64,000 nt of DNA, taken from NCBI GenBank assembly GCA_047967505.1, contig CM106541.1. The stretch is one strand, 5' to 3'. Shown in pieces: positions 46,061-58,329 of the stretch (within the stretch, counting starts at the first letter, position 1; each line of letters starts with the position of its first letter). Position numbers and translations under genes: made by a program. The stretch comes from Dipteris shenzhenensis. Its lineage: Eukaryota > Polypodiophyta > Polypodiopsida > Gleicheniales. A model generated the notes under the pieces. The model saw only the letters and a program-made list of their open reading frames with translations, ran no database searches and was not told the DNA's origin.

Positions 46061-46740
46061 TTCCTTTGTGGAGTAATTTGTTTCCTCCGTTGAGAAAAGT
46101 TAGCTTGCATAAAAGAGAAATGTTCTTGTTAGGTTGAACCAAAATGGACCCAATCACCTCCCCATACATCAACATGCCTATATAAAATCTTATTTCTGTA
46201 TGGATCCATGAGTATCGATGCCTTCACCACCATCATCTCTTGCAAAATATGAAATGCTCCGGTCATTTGTCATTTTATTTGGACTTTGTTTCCTACCTTG
46301 TAAGCTGATGCAGTGGTTTAGCCACTCTAGTGAATTCTTGATGAACCTGCGACAATAAAAGATCAAGAACCTTATAAACGTGTGAACTTTCTTGACATTG
46401 TTTACATCCTTTATCTTTTGAATGTCATCAATCTTTGGTTCTCCACCATCATCCCTTCATTTGAAATTTTATGCTACAATAATAATTTTCAAAAGACATA
46501 GTACACGCAATTGTATGGGTTCAAGAAGCACTCTTGCACTATCTAAAAAGATAGCTAGAAATTCATCAATGTACTTCCTAATAGGTTTCCATCATGAACC
46601 TTAGAATTGTGGCTAGTGCATTCTTCAACCCAAATTGCATTACCTTGCTTTAGTCCCATTCAATGATGGTGGTTTTCCCTTTGTCTTCTTCAATTGTACC
46701 CATTGTATCCATCCTTGAATGAATACATCTCATGCCCCAC
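46056..46740 (-). pseudogene. Gypsy RT C-terminus and RNase H start
   Basis: On the - strand: YSFKDGYNGYN and KTTIIEWD-like sequence, QFGLKNALATI (RT motif B, about 46,640), YIDEFLAIFLD where the catalytic YxDD lies in intact elements, KIDDIQKIKDVNNVKKVHTFIRFL (in pieces) and NYSTKEL, which ends at the Copia junction. Frames shift repeatedly and the YxDD is not preserved. Confidence 0.7.
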
Positions 46741-46939
46741 CACTTTTCCTAGGATGCTATTGTTGAAGAATCCTGGAAAAGAATCTTTGATGGTTTGTTA
46801 ACACTGCCCCATTAGGGGGAATGCTCTAGCATAGAGAAACATGCTATTTTGGGAGCCCTTTGAAATCGGGAATAGAGCCACTTATACACTCTCTACGTTA
46901 GCCACCTGGGGCATTAACTCTTTACCTTAGCCACTTGGC
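46741..46939. other. Junction region inside the Gypsy RT
   Basis: Links the Gypsy RT motif-B part to the kinase fragment. It may still be extracellular-domain sequence of the receptor kinase, but no clear match is readable. It holds a duplicated 'ttagccac(c)tgg' word pair (46,909 and 46,929). Confidence 0.3.
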
Positions 46940-47790
46940 ACTTACCAAATCATCTCTTCGTTGCCATTGTCTCATCACCTTGCTTAACCCAGCTGATCTT
47001 CGGATTTTGAAACATTTTCTGGACCCATGGAGTGGGGCCTGGAGGTCTGGAAGCTGAACAATTTGCGCGAAAGTTTTGATGGAACAGAGGTGGAGCAACA
47101 TCACAAGCGCGCTCAAAAAGTGGGACCGACCTCGTACTTGGTGTCGTCATTGGAGTAACAACTATTCTGGTGGTGGTGGTGGTGGTGGTGGTGGTGGGAA
47201 TCTTCGTCTGGTACATGGAGAGAACAAAGATGATGAAACTACCCAGTACTCAATGATGGTGACCTCTTCAAACATATGTAAGAAATTTTGTGGAGCTTAG
47301 TAAGAAAAATGTCAACTAGAGCAACACAAGCAACTTGTTTCATCCACTCCCTCGAGTCTCGGTCGGTTGTTCACTTTTGTGGAAATATTAGATGCTACTC
47401 AGCTTCAATGAAGCCCTTGCCAATGCGCTTAGGGAATTCGGAAAAGTGTACCTTGGGGAGATCAACAATGGGACCAAGGTGGCAGTGAAGCCAAGCAATC
47501 CGAGATCGGAATAGGGTATCGTGGAATTCCAGACAGAGATTGACATGCAATCCAAGTTACTTCATCACTATCTCTAATTGGATATTGTGAAGAACATCAA
47601 GAAGTACACTATACGAGTATATGGCCAATGGGCCTTTCACTTTGCCCTTGTCCTGGAAGAAAAGGTCAAAAATGTGCATTGGATCTGCTATGTGTGAAGT
47701 GTCCCTCCACACTGGAGCAACTCAAAGCATCATTCACCATTATGTGAAGGCCACCAACATCCTCCTTGATGATAAAGTAAACGGGCAGTG
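46940..47790 (+). pseudogene. CrRLK1L (FERONIA/THESEUS-type) receptor kinase fragment
   Basis: Plasma-membrane receptor kinases of this family pair malectin-like ectodomains with a Ser/Thr kinase. The + strand has, in order: GLEVWKLNN at about 47,037 (family LNGLEIxKLSN, end of malectin region), a transmembrane segment GVVIGVTTIL plus a run of Val encoded by a GTG repeat (47,162-47,193) and GIFVWYMER, then FGKVYLGEINNGTKVAVK (Gly loop and VAIK Lys), FQTEIDM, EYMANGPF, SWKKRSKMCIGSA, LHTGATQSIIH and VKATNILLDD. The HRD motif has become HHY and stops and frameshifts occur, with about 100 residues of the juxtamembrane and N-lobe compressed. It lies antisense in a Gypsy RT. No intron was seen in the kinase part. 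Confidence 0.82.
47162..47193 (+). repeat. GGT/GTG trinucleotide repeat
   Basis: About ten GGT units which, in the kinase fragment's frame, encode the poly-Val core of the transmembrane helix. Probably slippage expansion after loss of function. Confidence 0.85.
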
Positions 47791-47794
47791 ATAT

Positions 47795-48150
47795 CGGGCA
47801 GGTCCAATGACCCCTTGTTGATTTAACTTCCTAGAGACCTCAGGTTTCCATTCTTCTTAGACATTATGATGATGGGGAGTAATTATGCACTTTGATCCAC
47901 CTCGTAGATGAATCCTACCCTTAGTAACCTCAATCTTTGATTGACTTTGCATAGTTGAGGTTCATTCAATACCTCTATTGCCTGATTGGCTTTGCATCTG
48001 AAATCAAAGAGAATTGGTGCTAAGTCATAAGTCTATATACTCCCATGCAAAGACGTCTTTGTGTTGCGAGCATAATTCATATGCTTGTTCATAGTCACCC
48101 ACTAGGCCTCGGTCATCAAGCATAGCACGGACTATCCATCGATCGTATCA
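47795..48150 (-). pseudogene. Gypsy RT N-terminal remnant
   Basis: On the - strand: YELCSQHKDVFAWEY (about 48,060-48,110), then RVGFIYEVDQSA and LLPIIIMSKKNGNLR (about 47,840-47,930), the start of the RT fold (family: GFIxxVxxxxWLSPIVxVPKKNGKLR). The sequence stops being Gypsy-like just before the kinase fragment. Confidence 0.75.
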
Positions 48151-48160
48151 ACTTTGCAAG

Positions 48161-49277
48161 ATAGATGTTCACCATCGCATAAACATATGCTTCCACCACA
48201 GACATACCCAAACACTAACTCACATATATGAGTGCCATTTGTGCTATGGTCTTCACAATGAGTTTCCGTCAAGACTCCAAAGGTGAAGGTCAAACTCAGC
48301 CGTAACAAAGGCTAGCACTAAAGAGAAGGGGAATCAAAAGGTAGTCCATCCAAGCTACAACCGTCGGTGAACCCCCAAATGAGCATTTATAAGCAAAATA
48401 GCTCAGAAAACATAGCTGACAAGGCAGCTCAGCACTACAAATAGAAAAGCTTCACAAATTTCAAGTTGCATTACTTAGTCATGCCAATCTACACCTCTTT
48501 CATAATTTGGCCTCTGCTGATTTTGTATGAGTGCCTAATATGGTAGAAAAAATATCTCTAGATGAACTCAGGAACTTACCCAAGCTGACCCTATAAACCC
48601 TCACATGCCTAAATTTGAGATCATATGCATTACTCAATTGAAGTATAACTGAAATTCCTCCTAGTCCCCTTCTGAACAATGTTGTCTGTACTTGGGTAAA
48701 AGCTTGATCATTAAAGAGGCAATCATCTTTCTCTTCACAAAATATCTATATACATTGAAAAAGAAAAGCAATCAGAAAATAACAGTATATCCTCCAAAAC
48801 TCTAGCTATGGCCATTTAGCATTCTACTTGCTTGGTATATCTACAAGGATATATAGCCTGCAATTTGTTTCCTTCAAAAATAAGGCACATCATATGCTTT
48901 TGACAGTAGTTAACAAAGCATTATCAACTCTGCTCGCTTGATCCTGGCAAATCCGCCCAGCTTCACATTCTGAAAACAATCAACCTCCAGGGTAACTTGA
49001 ATAGCAAGATTTTACATGGGAGTACAATCTGAGGGAGTTGAACCCCCTTCAGTAAAAATGTACCCTTCACCAAGCCTTGAAGAACCAGACTCGTATCATG
49101 CACATACATGATATCCCATGGTGAAGCAAGCCATGATGAAAAAATGTGCCCTGAACTCAGACAAGGACAGCAGATGCTGTCAATATCTTATGTATCCATG
49201 GAGCTCATGTTTAGTACAGCCCAATTCTTGGAACCCTATAGTTTGACACTGGCACAGCCGTGATACACCTGAAGGCA
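48161..49277. other. FBN5 3' flank and unassigned DNA
   Basis: Holds the presumed 3' untranslated region of FBN5 (below 49,278 on the - strand) and, beyond about 48,500, possible Gypsy 5' sequence. No other gene or LTR was recognised. Confidence 0.4.
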
Positions 49278-51240
49278 TCAACTGCTAGACGAGCTTGTTC
49301 TTTCTAGCAGGAAAATGTTGCTTTTATCATCTCTTCCGATTCTCATATTGTCATCAACATATCTGTTTTGAAAAGTTAAGGCAGAAGTCTAATATCACCT
49401 TTAGATAGCCAGAACCTGTATAAACCATGAAAGACTATTGAAGCTCAATGCCAACTGATGAAAGGAAAACATTTTACAGATGGCATTTAGCTGACAATGT
49501 CACGAGGCAAAGACAGACCATTGAACATCTTTTTACTGCACGTTACACAAAATTCAACTTTTCAGTGAAGGACAAGCCTGAGCTTGACCCAACACAAGCA
49601 GAGGATACGTCAACTCCAGCCAGCCTTCTGGGTTAAATATACTCATCAGCAGATCATAGTTCTTCTGAAATAATCTCAATAACTGTGCAAAATAGAACAC
49701 AGTCAGAGTAGCCCTATTATACAGTAAGAGCAGCCCTTAATACATGATAGTGACTGCCTTAAATATACAAATTGTAATGGCCTGCATAGCTGTACTGCAT
49801 TACCTGCTCTGGAACTATGCTGGATTTCTCGAAGCGGATGTCAACTCGCTACGTCAAGGTTTACATGCACAAATTACACTAAAAAATATCATGCTCCAAA
49901 TAGAAGGTCAGACAGTAACAGTTCCAAAGAGACATGTTCATTGCGAACATACCGTTGCACTTGAGGCATTGTAGGAGGCTTCGATGAAAAGTGCACCACT
50001 CAACATGCCCAGCCCAGCTACACTGAATTTAACTACATTCGTTGCTTTGTTCTGTTTCAACATGACCAATGTAACATGGAAGGAAAAAGGATGTCAAAAT
50101 AATTGCAGATAACTACTTGCTCCAAACAGCGTGGTAGAGTACAAAAAAAGTACGTCACTGCCAGGCTGGGTTGATGAAAACAGACTACACAGACTATCGA
50201 AACCAAGTCGGTGCAACAGACTGTAGGTGCAGACCTGGTCCACATCAATAGATTGTAAAAAGTCTCCAAGTGTTATAAAGTCCCTCAATCCAAGCTTTGT
50301 CCTCTTTGAACCTAAAATGGAGATCGTGCTGTATAAAAGCCTCCATTCACCTTTTACCTGCGCACTAACTGTATCATAAGTTGCTTCCTATTTAACAGCG
50401 TGTTTCGTGCTCCTTCCAATCTCGTAAGACAAAGAGAGTTCAAAGAAGCCAGCCTCTTGCAGAAAGGAGAAAAAAGGAGTCACCTTTTCTAAATTCTCAG
50501 TTGGCCTAGGGAGGGGATTTCTGTACTCTAACAGTTTTATAAGTTCTTCGATTTGAACTTTCTTTGCAACTGGTACACCGAAAATGCCTCTGTTTACACC
50601 TGTCCGGTGATACAGCCTCGATTATTTTACACAATGAACCACCAATGAGTTCCTCGGTTGCCAAATGTACTCGTATCGTCGAATGACTTGAAACCCAGCT
50701 CTATCAACAGAAAGGCATCGCATATAGACCGGTTTGATGCGCTCGTGTTGTATTAATTAGAAACGGAAAAATCAACCATCGCATCCAATTCCTACAGACG
50801 GAGAAATGCTGTAGAAATCGAAGCTTTCCAGTCAACTTAACGTACAATGCCATCCACCCACTCACAGCAAAACAAAGAAAAGTCTTGAAGGTCGTGCAAT
50901 TTGCTTCTCTACTACAGGATGTTCTTAAGAACAGCTTCATCAATGTGAAGCCTGGCACAACTTGTAGTTCCAGAGAATAAATACCTTGTAAGGCTTCTCG
51001 CAAGGAATCCTTGAGGTGGTCTGTAGGGAAGGACTGAAGGTCTGGCAATTCAGGATCAGAGACAGGGCCACTGAATGGGCGACTAACGCCAGGTCTGCAA
51101 ATGGAGAGGGGACGCAAAGAAGCAGATGGATCAAGATGATGAAGGGGGCTATTGAATGATGAAGGGCGGGAGGGAGCTACGAAGCGAATGCGGCCAGCTG
51201 AGTGCAGAGCAGGGAAAGGGGGTGCAGACACAATCGCCAT
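49278..51240 (-). CDS. FBN5: Fibrillin 5, plastid lipid-associated (PAP/fibrillin) protein
   Basis: Plastid protein. In Arabidopsis FBN5 (At5g09820) binds solanesyl-diphosphate synthases and supports plastoquinone-9 synthesis. Exons (transcript order): 50985-51240, 50484-50599, 50235-50357, 49953-50051, 49804-49848, 49609-49682, 49278-49362. All borders are GT-AG (exon 5 follows a TAG acceptor) and phases join to 265 residues (Arabidopsis about 259). The first ~60 residues are Ser/Pro/Arg-rich, as in a chloroplast transit peptide. Family landmarks: [120 protein letters not shown] and NIFLLER at the end. The pattern GIFGVPxAKK and [13 protein letters not shown] is specific to the FBN5 group. 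The gene looks intact. Confidence 0.93.
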
Positions 51241-52399
51241 AGCCAGAGCTTCAAGCTCCCTTTACCATACAATACAATGTGCAGACAATCTCCTCTTTGT
51301 TTTTAGTGCTAAAATTGAGATTTTGTATCTAATGTGGTCTCTTCTTTTAACTAGTTTGTGTTCACATAAACTCAACATTTTTTGTCACCACATATCACAA
51401 CACTCCACAAACCTCGGGGTCTCAAACTCTTGAAGATTTGTGTAACTCAAGGCCCAGCGGCGCAACTCACGGCTCCCTCTTGGTCACCTCGTATCCCGGT
51501 AGTACTCGCACTTTCAAAGAAAAAAATAAAAGAATGTTTCTCTAGAGAAATTGCAGACTTTCAGCTAAAATATAACTACATTGCCTGAATTTTTGCAAAT
51601 TCGAGAAAAAAAAATTACTTTGAAATGAAAATGTTACAGGTTCATTGTATATTGTTTGCCAGGTTTTCTGTGAGCTTCTGTGAGCACTGCTCTCATGCTC
51701 TCTCAGTTTTTGGTCTCTTCTCATCGCCCAATAGAGTTTAAGGTAGTTTACACACTAGGTGCCCAAATTTGGGCAGGTAGGGATGTGGGATGAGGGGGCA
51801 CACTAGCCGGCAGAAAATGAATGGATCCTTAAAAAAGCGGGTGAAAAAAAGCTTGGACAGTCAAATTCCCTTGCCCAAGCTTTGAACCATAGACCCCGCT
51901 GGATGAAGACGAGTTAAACCAATAAGCTAAAGCCTACTTGCTCTGACAAACATGGAAACTGTGACATTTTCTTCCGATCTGTGTGTAAGCACAACCGCCC
52001 ATCCCTCAAATCAAATGGATAGGCGTGAGGGCAGTGTGTACCCACTCTAAATATGTTGACAAGCATGAACTTCTTATTGCCATGTCTTTGTCCAGTTTGC
52101 TATTTTGGTCCAACAAGATAATGTCACCATGTGTGTTTGCAATGATTGTTGTACTCAAGGTGAACTAGTCAAGTGAGGGCTTATGAAATTATACTATTTG
52201 TATCCACTATATACTTATAATACACTCCCGCTTTTTGTCCCTCTTAGCAATGTTCATGTTAGTTCTTTTTGTGTAAGACATTTTGAATTCATGGTAATGT
52301 AGAGGGACTAGTTAGTGATTAGATGGTTACATTTGCAGTTTTAAAGCTTTGGTGGGTCTTTATTACATGTATGACATTGTGATATACTAAATGAGTTGC
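51241..52399. other. FBN5 upstream region and intergenic DNA
   Basis: Presumed FBN5 promoter (on the - strand) lies at the left edge, with no clear TATA box. The rest is unassigned. Short frames (51152-51433, 51382-51588) show no domain. Confidence 0.4.
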
Positions 52400-52710
52400 T
52401 AACTTCAATATCTTCACATAAGTACACTAACATAAGTATGCTATCAAGTTTCTAACTTCAGTATCCTCACATAAGTATGCTAACAAGTATGCTAACATAA
52501 GTATCTTGACTTTAGTATCCTCACATAAGTATGCTAGCAACAAGTATGCCAACATAATTATGCTAACATTAGTATCCTAACATAAGCATGCTAACATAAG
52601 TATGCTAACAAGTATGCTAACATCAGCATCTTGACATAAGTATGCTAATGTATATATGCTAACAAGTATGCTAACGTGAGTATGATAACAAGTGTGCTAA
52701 CATAAGTAAT
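52400..52710. repeat. Minisatellite of ~12-14-bp 'aagtatgctaacat' units
   Basis: About twenty imperfect units of 'aagtatgctaac(at)' including 'agtatcctcacat' variants. It abuts the perfect inverted repeat at 52713. Confidence 0.85.
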
Positions 52711-52712
52711 TG

Positions 52713-52827
52713 ATATGGCCCTTGAGGGGTCCCCTTTAGGGGCAAGGGCCATATCGACTTACCATTGGACATATGTGGCATGTCTATATGGCCCTTGCCC
52801 CTAAAGGGGACCCCTCAAGGGCCATAT
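52713..52827. repeat. Perfect 42-bp inverted repeat with 31-base spacer
   Basis: Arms 52713-52754 and 52786-52827 are exact reverse complements (ATATGGCCCTTGAGG...CAAGGGCCATAT). They are GC-rich compared with the flanks, and each arm contains a further small palindrome (AGGGGTCCCCT). A transcript would form a long hairpin. Non-coding. Confidence 0.95.
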
Positions 52828-54699
52828 TGACATGAAAGGGAACCCCTCAATGCAAAGTTGTATTTTGTATATTGCAAAGTTGTTTCAGCCTACATCCTTC
52901 TTTCCTAGATATTCTTTATGATACTGTGAATCCTATCATTTTCCTTTTGAAATCACAGTGCATGCATAGTTGGATTCTTCACATCTGATTTTTCCTTAGC
53001 AATTCTGAATCACCCCTTGTGCTACATTGTGAATCTTCAGCACCATACCAAATTGCACAACGCCAGTTTGCCCAATTTTCATTTCAATTTTGGAAGTTAT
53101 TGCATTCCATGAATTTAAGTTTGGAATCTGTTCGAGTATTAGAATGAACTATCTTGTAGTAGTTTACATAGACTCATACTTAATTATGTATGATTCATCT
53201 TGATAACATTATGGCTTCTGTGATGAATCCAAGTATGAGTCCATTACACATAAATAAAGCATTTTTCTTTGACAGTTTATGTACTACCCTCCCTTTTGTT
53301 TGAGGGGGGTGTGGGTGATAGGAAAACCAAAGGGATGTTATGATTAAGGGGGGTTGGTTGGTAGATCCACGTGGAGCAATGCATGGTGAGATGCATGGGC
53401 AGCTTGGAAGGCTAGAGCATATGGTCGTGCTGTGATCATGACTCCATTGATGGCATGGTTTGTTCCAAGTTGGTTGTTCAGATTTCACCATTATGATATA
53501 CCCGTGATGGTCATGGTGATACTTGAAGCAGAGCTGATCCTCTTTATCATGGTTCTATTGAAAATATAATCCAAGAACAAATTCACCTTAATCACTAATA
53601 CATGCAATCAAAAAATTAAATATAAAGCAAGGTAGATGCTGATATAAACATCACCATGGTGGGTCTAAGAACAGATGAAAGATAATCCATTTGGAAACAC
53701 AAGTTTTTGGCTTGAAAGATAATACAAGATGGTACACAAAATAATCTTATGTATGTTCCTTTGCATCCTTTTCCTTCATCTTAAAAATGAATTCCAAAAT
53801 TTTGATATACTCGTCGTCGTTGAGCAAGTTATGCTTCAACTAGACTATGTCCGCTGGTGATCCTAGCATTGAAGCCAAACAAGTAGCCATGGTTGTACAT
53901 CCTCCATCAAATACGACTACATTTCTTTAGAACCCTGTAGCTCAAACTTGGGAAGTATGCACCATGTACCGGATGAATTTTGGTGAACCTTGTACAAAGA
54001 ATCGTCCAAAATAATGGTGTTGGCTGCACTTAAGTGCCTGTGCCGACCCATATTGTCTGTAGGTCCTTGAACAAAATTGGCTTATCACCCAATGAAAACT
54101 CTGCTTGATGACAGTGTTCCTGAGCCAATATTTTAATTTCCTTGTGGCGTGCAAAACAAGCACAAAGAATTCTATCAACTTTAATTCTTTGAGAATTGCT
54201 TCGAACAAAAACTTTGAACCAAGTAAGACAAAAATCTAAAAATGTAGGAACATCTTTCCTAATATGTATAGCCCATCCCTTGGACACTGACAACGATTCA
54301 TGAGGGATGTATGTGCTGGGGGTGATTATCCATAAAAGGACTCTACAATCTTCACCAGAAGACCATTCAAATACAACACAATTTCTTTCCGATCTTCATG
54401 GAAAGGTGTTGGGACAGTCTTCGATGTGGGTGCAGGTAGGCATAATAGTTGAGGGTGATCCATCAATGGAATGGCTACTGGCCCAGATGGATGTATCTGA
54501 AGTTTTGATCAAGTAATCATTACCGTTCAGAATTTGTGAATTCTCGGTCCCATCTATTGTACTCATCCCTCAATTGCTTTGCCCGATTGTTCTCGAACAT
54601 TGTTGGTCGGGCATGAGAGGAAGTAACATCAAGTAGACCTTCACCAAAAGGTGGGTTTAACAGTGTTTAAAATAAAGCTTCATGTACATCATCAGGAGC
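52828..54699. other. No gene recognised
   Basis: Contains two overlapping - strand frames (53942-54208 and 54030-54293) of similar length with no motif known to me, possibly a frameshifted transposon protein. Otherwise AT-rich. Confidence 0.35.
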
Positions 54700-54965
54700 C
54701 ATAAAATCAAGATAAGCCATATAGATTTAGAATGAGCCATATACAATCAAAACAAGCCATATAAAATCAAAATGAGACTTATAAAATCAGCCATATAACA
54801 TCAGACATATAAAATCAGAATGAGCCATATAAACTCAAAAAGTATACAATCATAATGAACCATAAGAAATCATAGTGAATCATATAAAGGTAGACATATA
54901 ATATCATATATATAAATTCATACATTGAAAAAATCAAAATGAGCCATATAAAATCAGCATACAGA
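54700..54965. repeat. Degenerate minisatellite 'gagccatataaaatcaaaat'
   Basis: About twelve imperfect copies of an 18-20-base unit built on 'ccatataaaatca'. Non-coding. Confidence 0.8.
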
Positions 54966-55609
54966 CGTATAAATATCCCTTCTATTACGTAGCCTAAATG
55001 GCTTCGATATAACAGCTCTGTGTTGTACTCTACACACCCCAGTATACAACCTTAATGCTTATTCTCCTTTTGCTTAACTTCATACAAGTGGTTTATAAGG
55101 CTCCACTTTGGGCTGCTAGGAGCAAACCCTACAATGAAGGCCTTTCAAAGCATTGGCCAATTGATCTTTTCAAGGTTCGAGGCCATGTACTGCTGGACCG
55201 CCTTGCCATCTAGGCTAAGGCCAAAGGCATTCACCATCTCCAGGTCTCTTGGAGCACCAAAGGTTTCGCAGATTTGCTCAAACTACTCCATGTGTGAGAC
55301 TTGGTCTCCTTCTCCTAAGCATTTAATGATTAACTTAGAGATGGCGATGGGTCTACTCCTCTAGGGGTCTAAGTCCCTTATGCGTAAGACTGGAGGCTAT
55401 GTTGTCCCCCTTCCTAGAGCATCCACTAGGATCCTTATGGCTTCATTGGACAACACCATTTGGGTCACTGATGGAGGCTGCATTGTTGGTGGTCCTTGGA
55501 TGGAGTTTCCGCCACCCCCTGCGGAGCCGCTCTGGGGGTCCATTGATTTGGGGGTGCTATTGATGGAACCACATAGCCTACTCCCTTGTACATTGGTGTA
55601 GTCATGGGA

Positions 55610-55613
<4 letters not shown>
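54966..55613. other. Unassigned, possible coding relic
   Basis: Less AT-rich. Contains + frames at 55134-55364 and 55380-55601 with no recognised domain, which read like gag or transposase debris but cannot be assigned. Confidence 0.3.
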
Positions 55614-56523
<910 letters not shown>

Positions 56524-57294
56524 TAACATGACCCCATTTGGGTTTGGCAATTAGGTGGGGGATTACTCAAAACATGTAACATATCACTTTAGTGTAGTAA
56601 GGGGTATTTTTTTCATGGGGATACTTACATGCCGTTTATGTGCATGAGGGGATTTATTAAATGATAACTTAACATAATTCATATATGTAGATTTATGAAG
56701 GGGTGTCACAATTTTAAAATTGAAAATGTAAAAACATATAGGGGTTTAACCAATTACATGAGAACATATCAAAATGCAAGAATAGGGGTATTTTTTAACA
56801 CATGCTTGCTCACACATGCTTTATGGGTTCATGAAGAGTGACTTGCTAAGCATAATTAAAAGGTAGAGGATGTTAAAATTTACCTTTTTTTTTGCCAAAA
56901 TAGATAGGTCTTCTTGCTCCCTATTATGAGAAACCTTCTTTAGATTGGTGCAACAAATCGGCCCAAATTTTTTTCATACTTTGATGCACGTAATTTTTTT
57001 AGATGGTGCAAAAGGGCATGATATTCATCCAAATCGTGCCTTGTTGCGCTTGATTTGATACGTAACATTATGCCGTTTGGATTTGGCAATCAGAAGATGC
57101 AGGGATGTCAAAATCTCATCTTTTGGGCCAAAATAACCAAATTTTGGCAACTTGCAAGGATACACGGATGTGAAAATGCCATCTTTTGGGCCAAAATAGG
57201 GAGTGCATTACCCGCGCTCCCTATTTTGGCCCAAAAGATGGCATTTTCACATCCCTATATCTTTTGATTAACAAGTACAAATGGGGTCATGTTA
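56524..57294. mobile_element. Possible MITE-like element with 17-bp terminal inverted repeats
   Basis: TAACATGACCCCATTTG at 56524-56540 is the exact reverse complement of 57278-57294. The 771-base interval is non-coding, AT-rich and has an internal long hairpin and repeated 'tttgggccaaaata' words. No target duplication is obvious, so the call is tentative. Confidence 0.4.
57166..57254. repeat. Near-perfect long hairpin (38-bp exact arms)
   Basis: 57166-57203 and 57217-57254 are exact reverse complements, and pairing continues inward through GAGTGC/GCGCTC with one G-T wobble. The 70-residue frame over it is a by-product. An imperfect half copy (ggatgtcaaaatctcatcttttgggcc) lies just upstream near 57,103. 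Confidence 0.95.
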
Positions 57295-58329
57295 CATATG
57301 AAATCAAATGGCAAGGCATGATTTAGATGATTATCATGACTTTTTGCACCATCTAGTAAAATATCATGCACTAAAATATGAATTTTTATTTAATTTGTTG
57401 CACTGGTGGGATTAGTGGGATGTAAGAGTGAACATTGGGAAGGGATGTTTTTGTTAGTAACAAAGAAACATGGGTTTTGTTCCAAGTATGGATAAAGTAA
57501 AAATAGCTAAGCATTTACATATGCATGGAATGTAGATTAGTCCATTCAAGAAGTCCTTGGAAATGCCCCACTTGTGTGGAAGGTTGCATTGATGATCTCA
57601 ATTACTATGGTGGAAAGAGATAACTTGATTTCAATATTGTCTTTGATACTAATGATGACTTGCAATGAAACATACCAACTCTCTTATGGGGGATGTGAAA
57701 TTAGTGTTAGTGGCTTTAAAGTCATATGCATATTTAACCTTTTACCATTGAGGAAACATATGGACTTTTGAATAAATTATATCTTTCTAATACTCAAATG
57801 GAGGATTTATAAATATTGTATTTTTTTAATTGCTCATTTTTTTTGGCTCGCTCACTTTTTGGTATTCATCATCCTTACTCAAGTGATGTAAGTAGTCCAC
57901 TCTATCTTCCCTTGGCCCTGCTTGCATGATGGGAGAAAGAAACAGGTTGTTTGTTCCTATTCCCTCCACTCCTCGAACTCTTAATTCATCCTTTTGGAAT
58001 CCCCAAGCAACCAATTGAAAAGCTTACATAGGGACAATCCTCTACTCCATCTTAGCCCTTTTCTCCTACATGGGTGCCATCTTATGCAAGTGCATTACAA
58101 ACAAATAAAGGAGCCTTTTTCTCCATCCCATTCCCTCGAGTAAGATATCATTTGGGCATTGTTGCACCAAAAATTATAGATAGAAAACCCAATTTTTTTC
58201 AAGAAGGGATAGTGAATATACCAATTCAAATTTGTCCGAACATCTCCCGAGCTTATTAACTAAACCACAAAAACCTCATGCTACAAGTGAATAACCTTCA
58301 AAAATGTCGTCCGCCCTAAGGGTCTAGGT
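57295..58329. other. No gene recognised
   Basis: AT-rich. Several 60-70-residue frames without motifs. Confidence 0.35.

Larger units (their letters stand above)
39440..48160 (-). mobile_element. Ty3/Gypsy retrotransposon, decayed and twice interrupted
   Basis: Pieces of one - strand polyprotein are collinear from high to low coordinates: RT N-terminus (47,800-48,150), RT motif-B region and RNase H start (46,056-46,740), RNase H end, linker and integrase (39,440-40,705). Two foreign segments split it: a receptor-kinase fragment (about 46,940-47,790) inside RT and a complete Copia element (40,711-46,055) inside RNase H. Removing the Copia element and one target-site copy rejoins the RNase H frame, which proves order of insertion: Gypsy first, Copia later. 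Confidence 0.85.

Noticed and set aside
47795-48150. This stretch as part of the kinase fragment
   Set aside because: Its - strand translation matches the start of Gypsy RT (FIYEVDQSA, KKNGNLR), whereas the + strand shows no kinase motif here.
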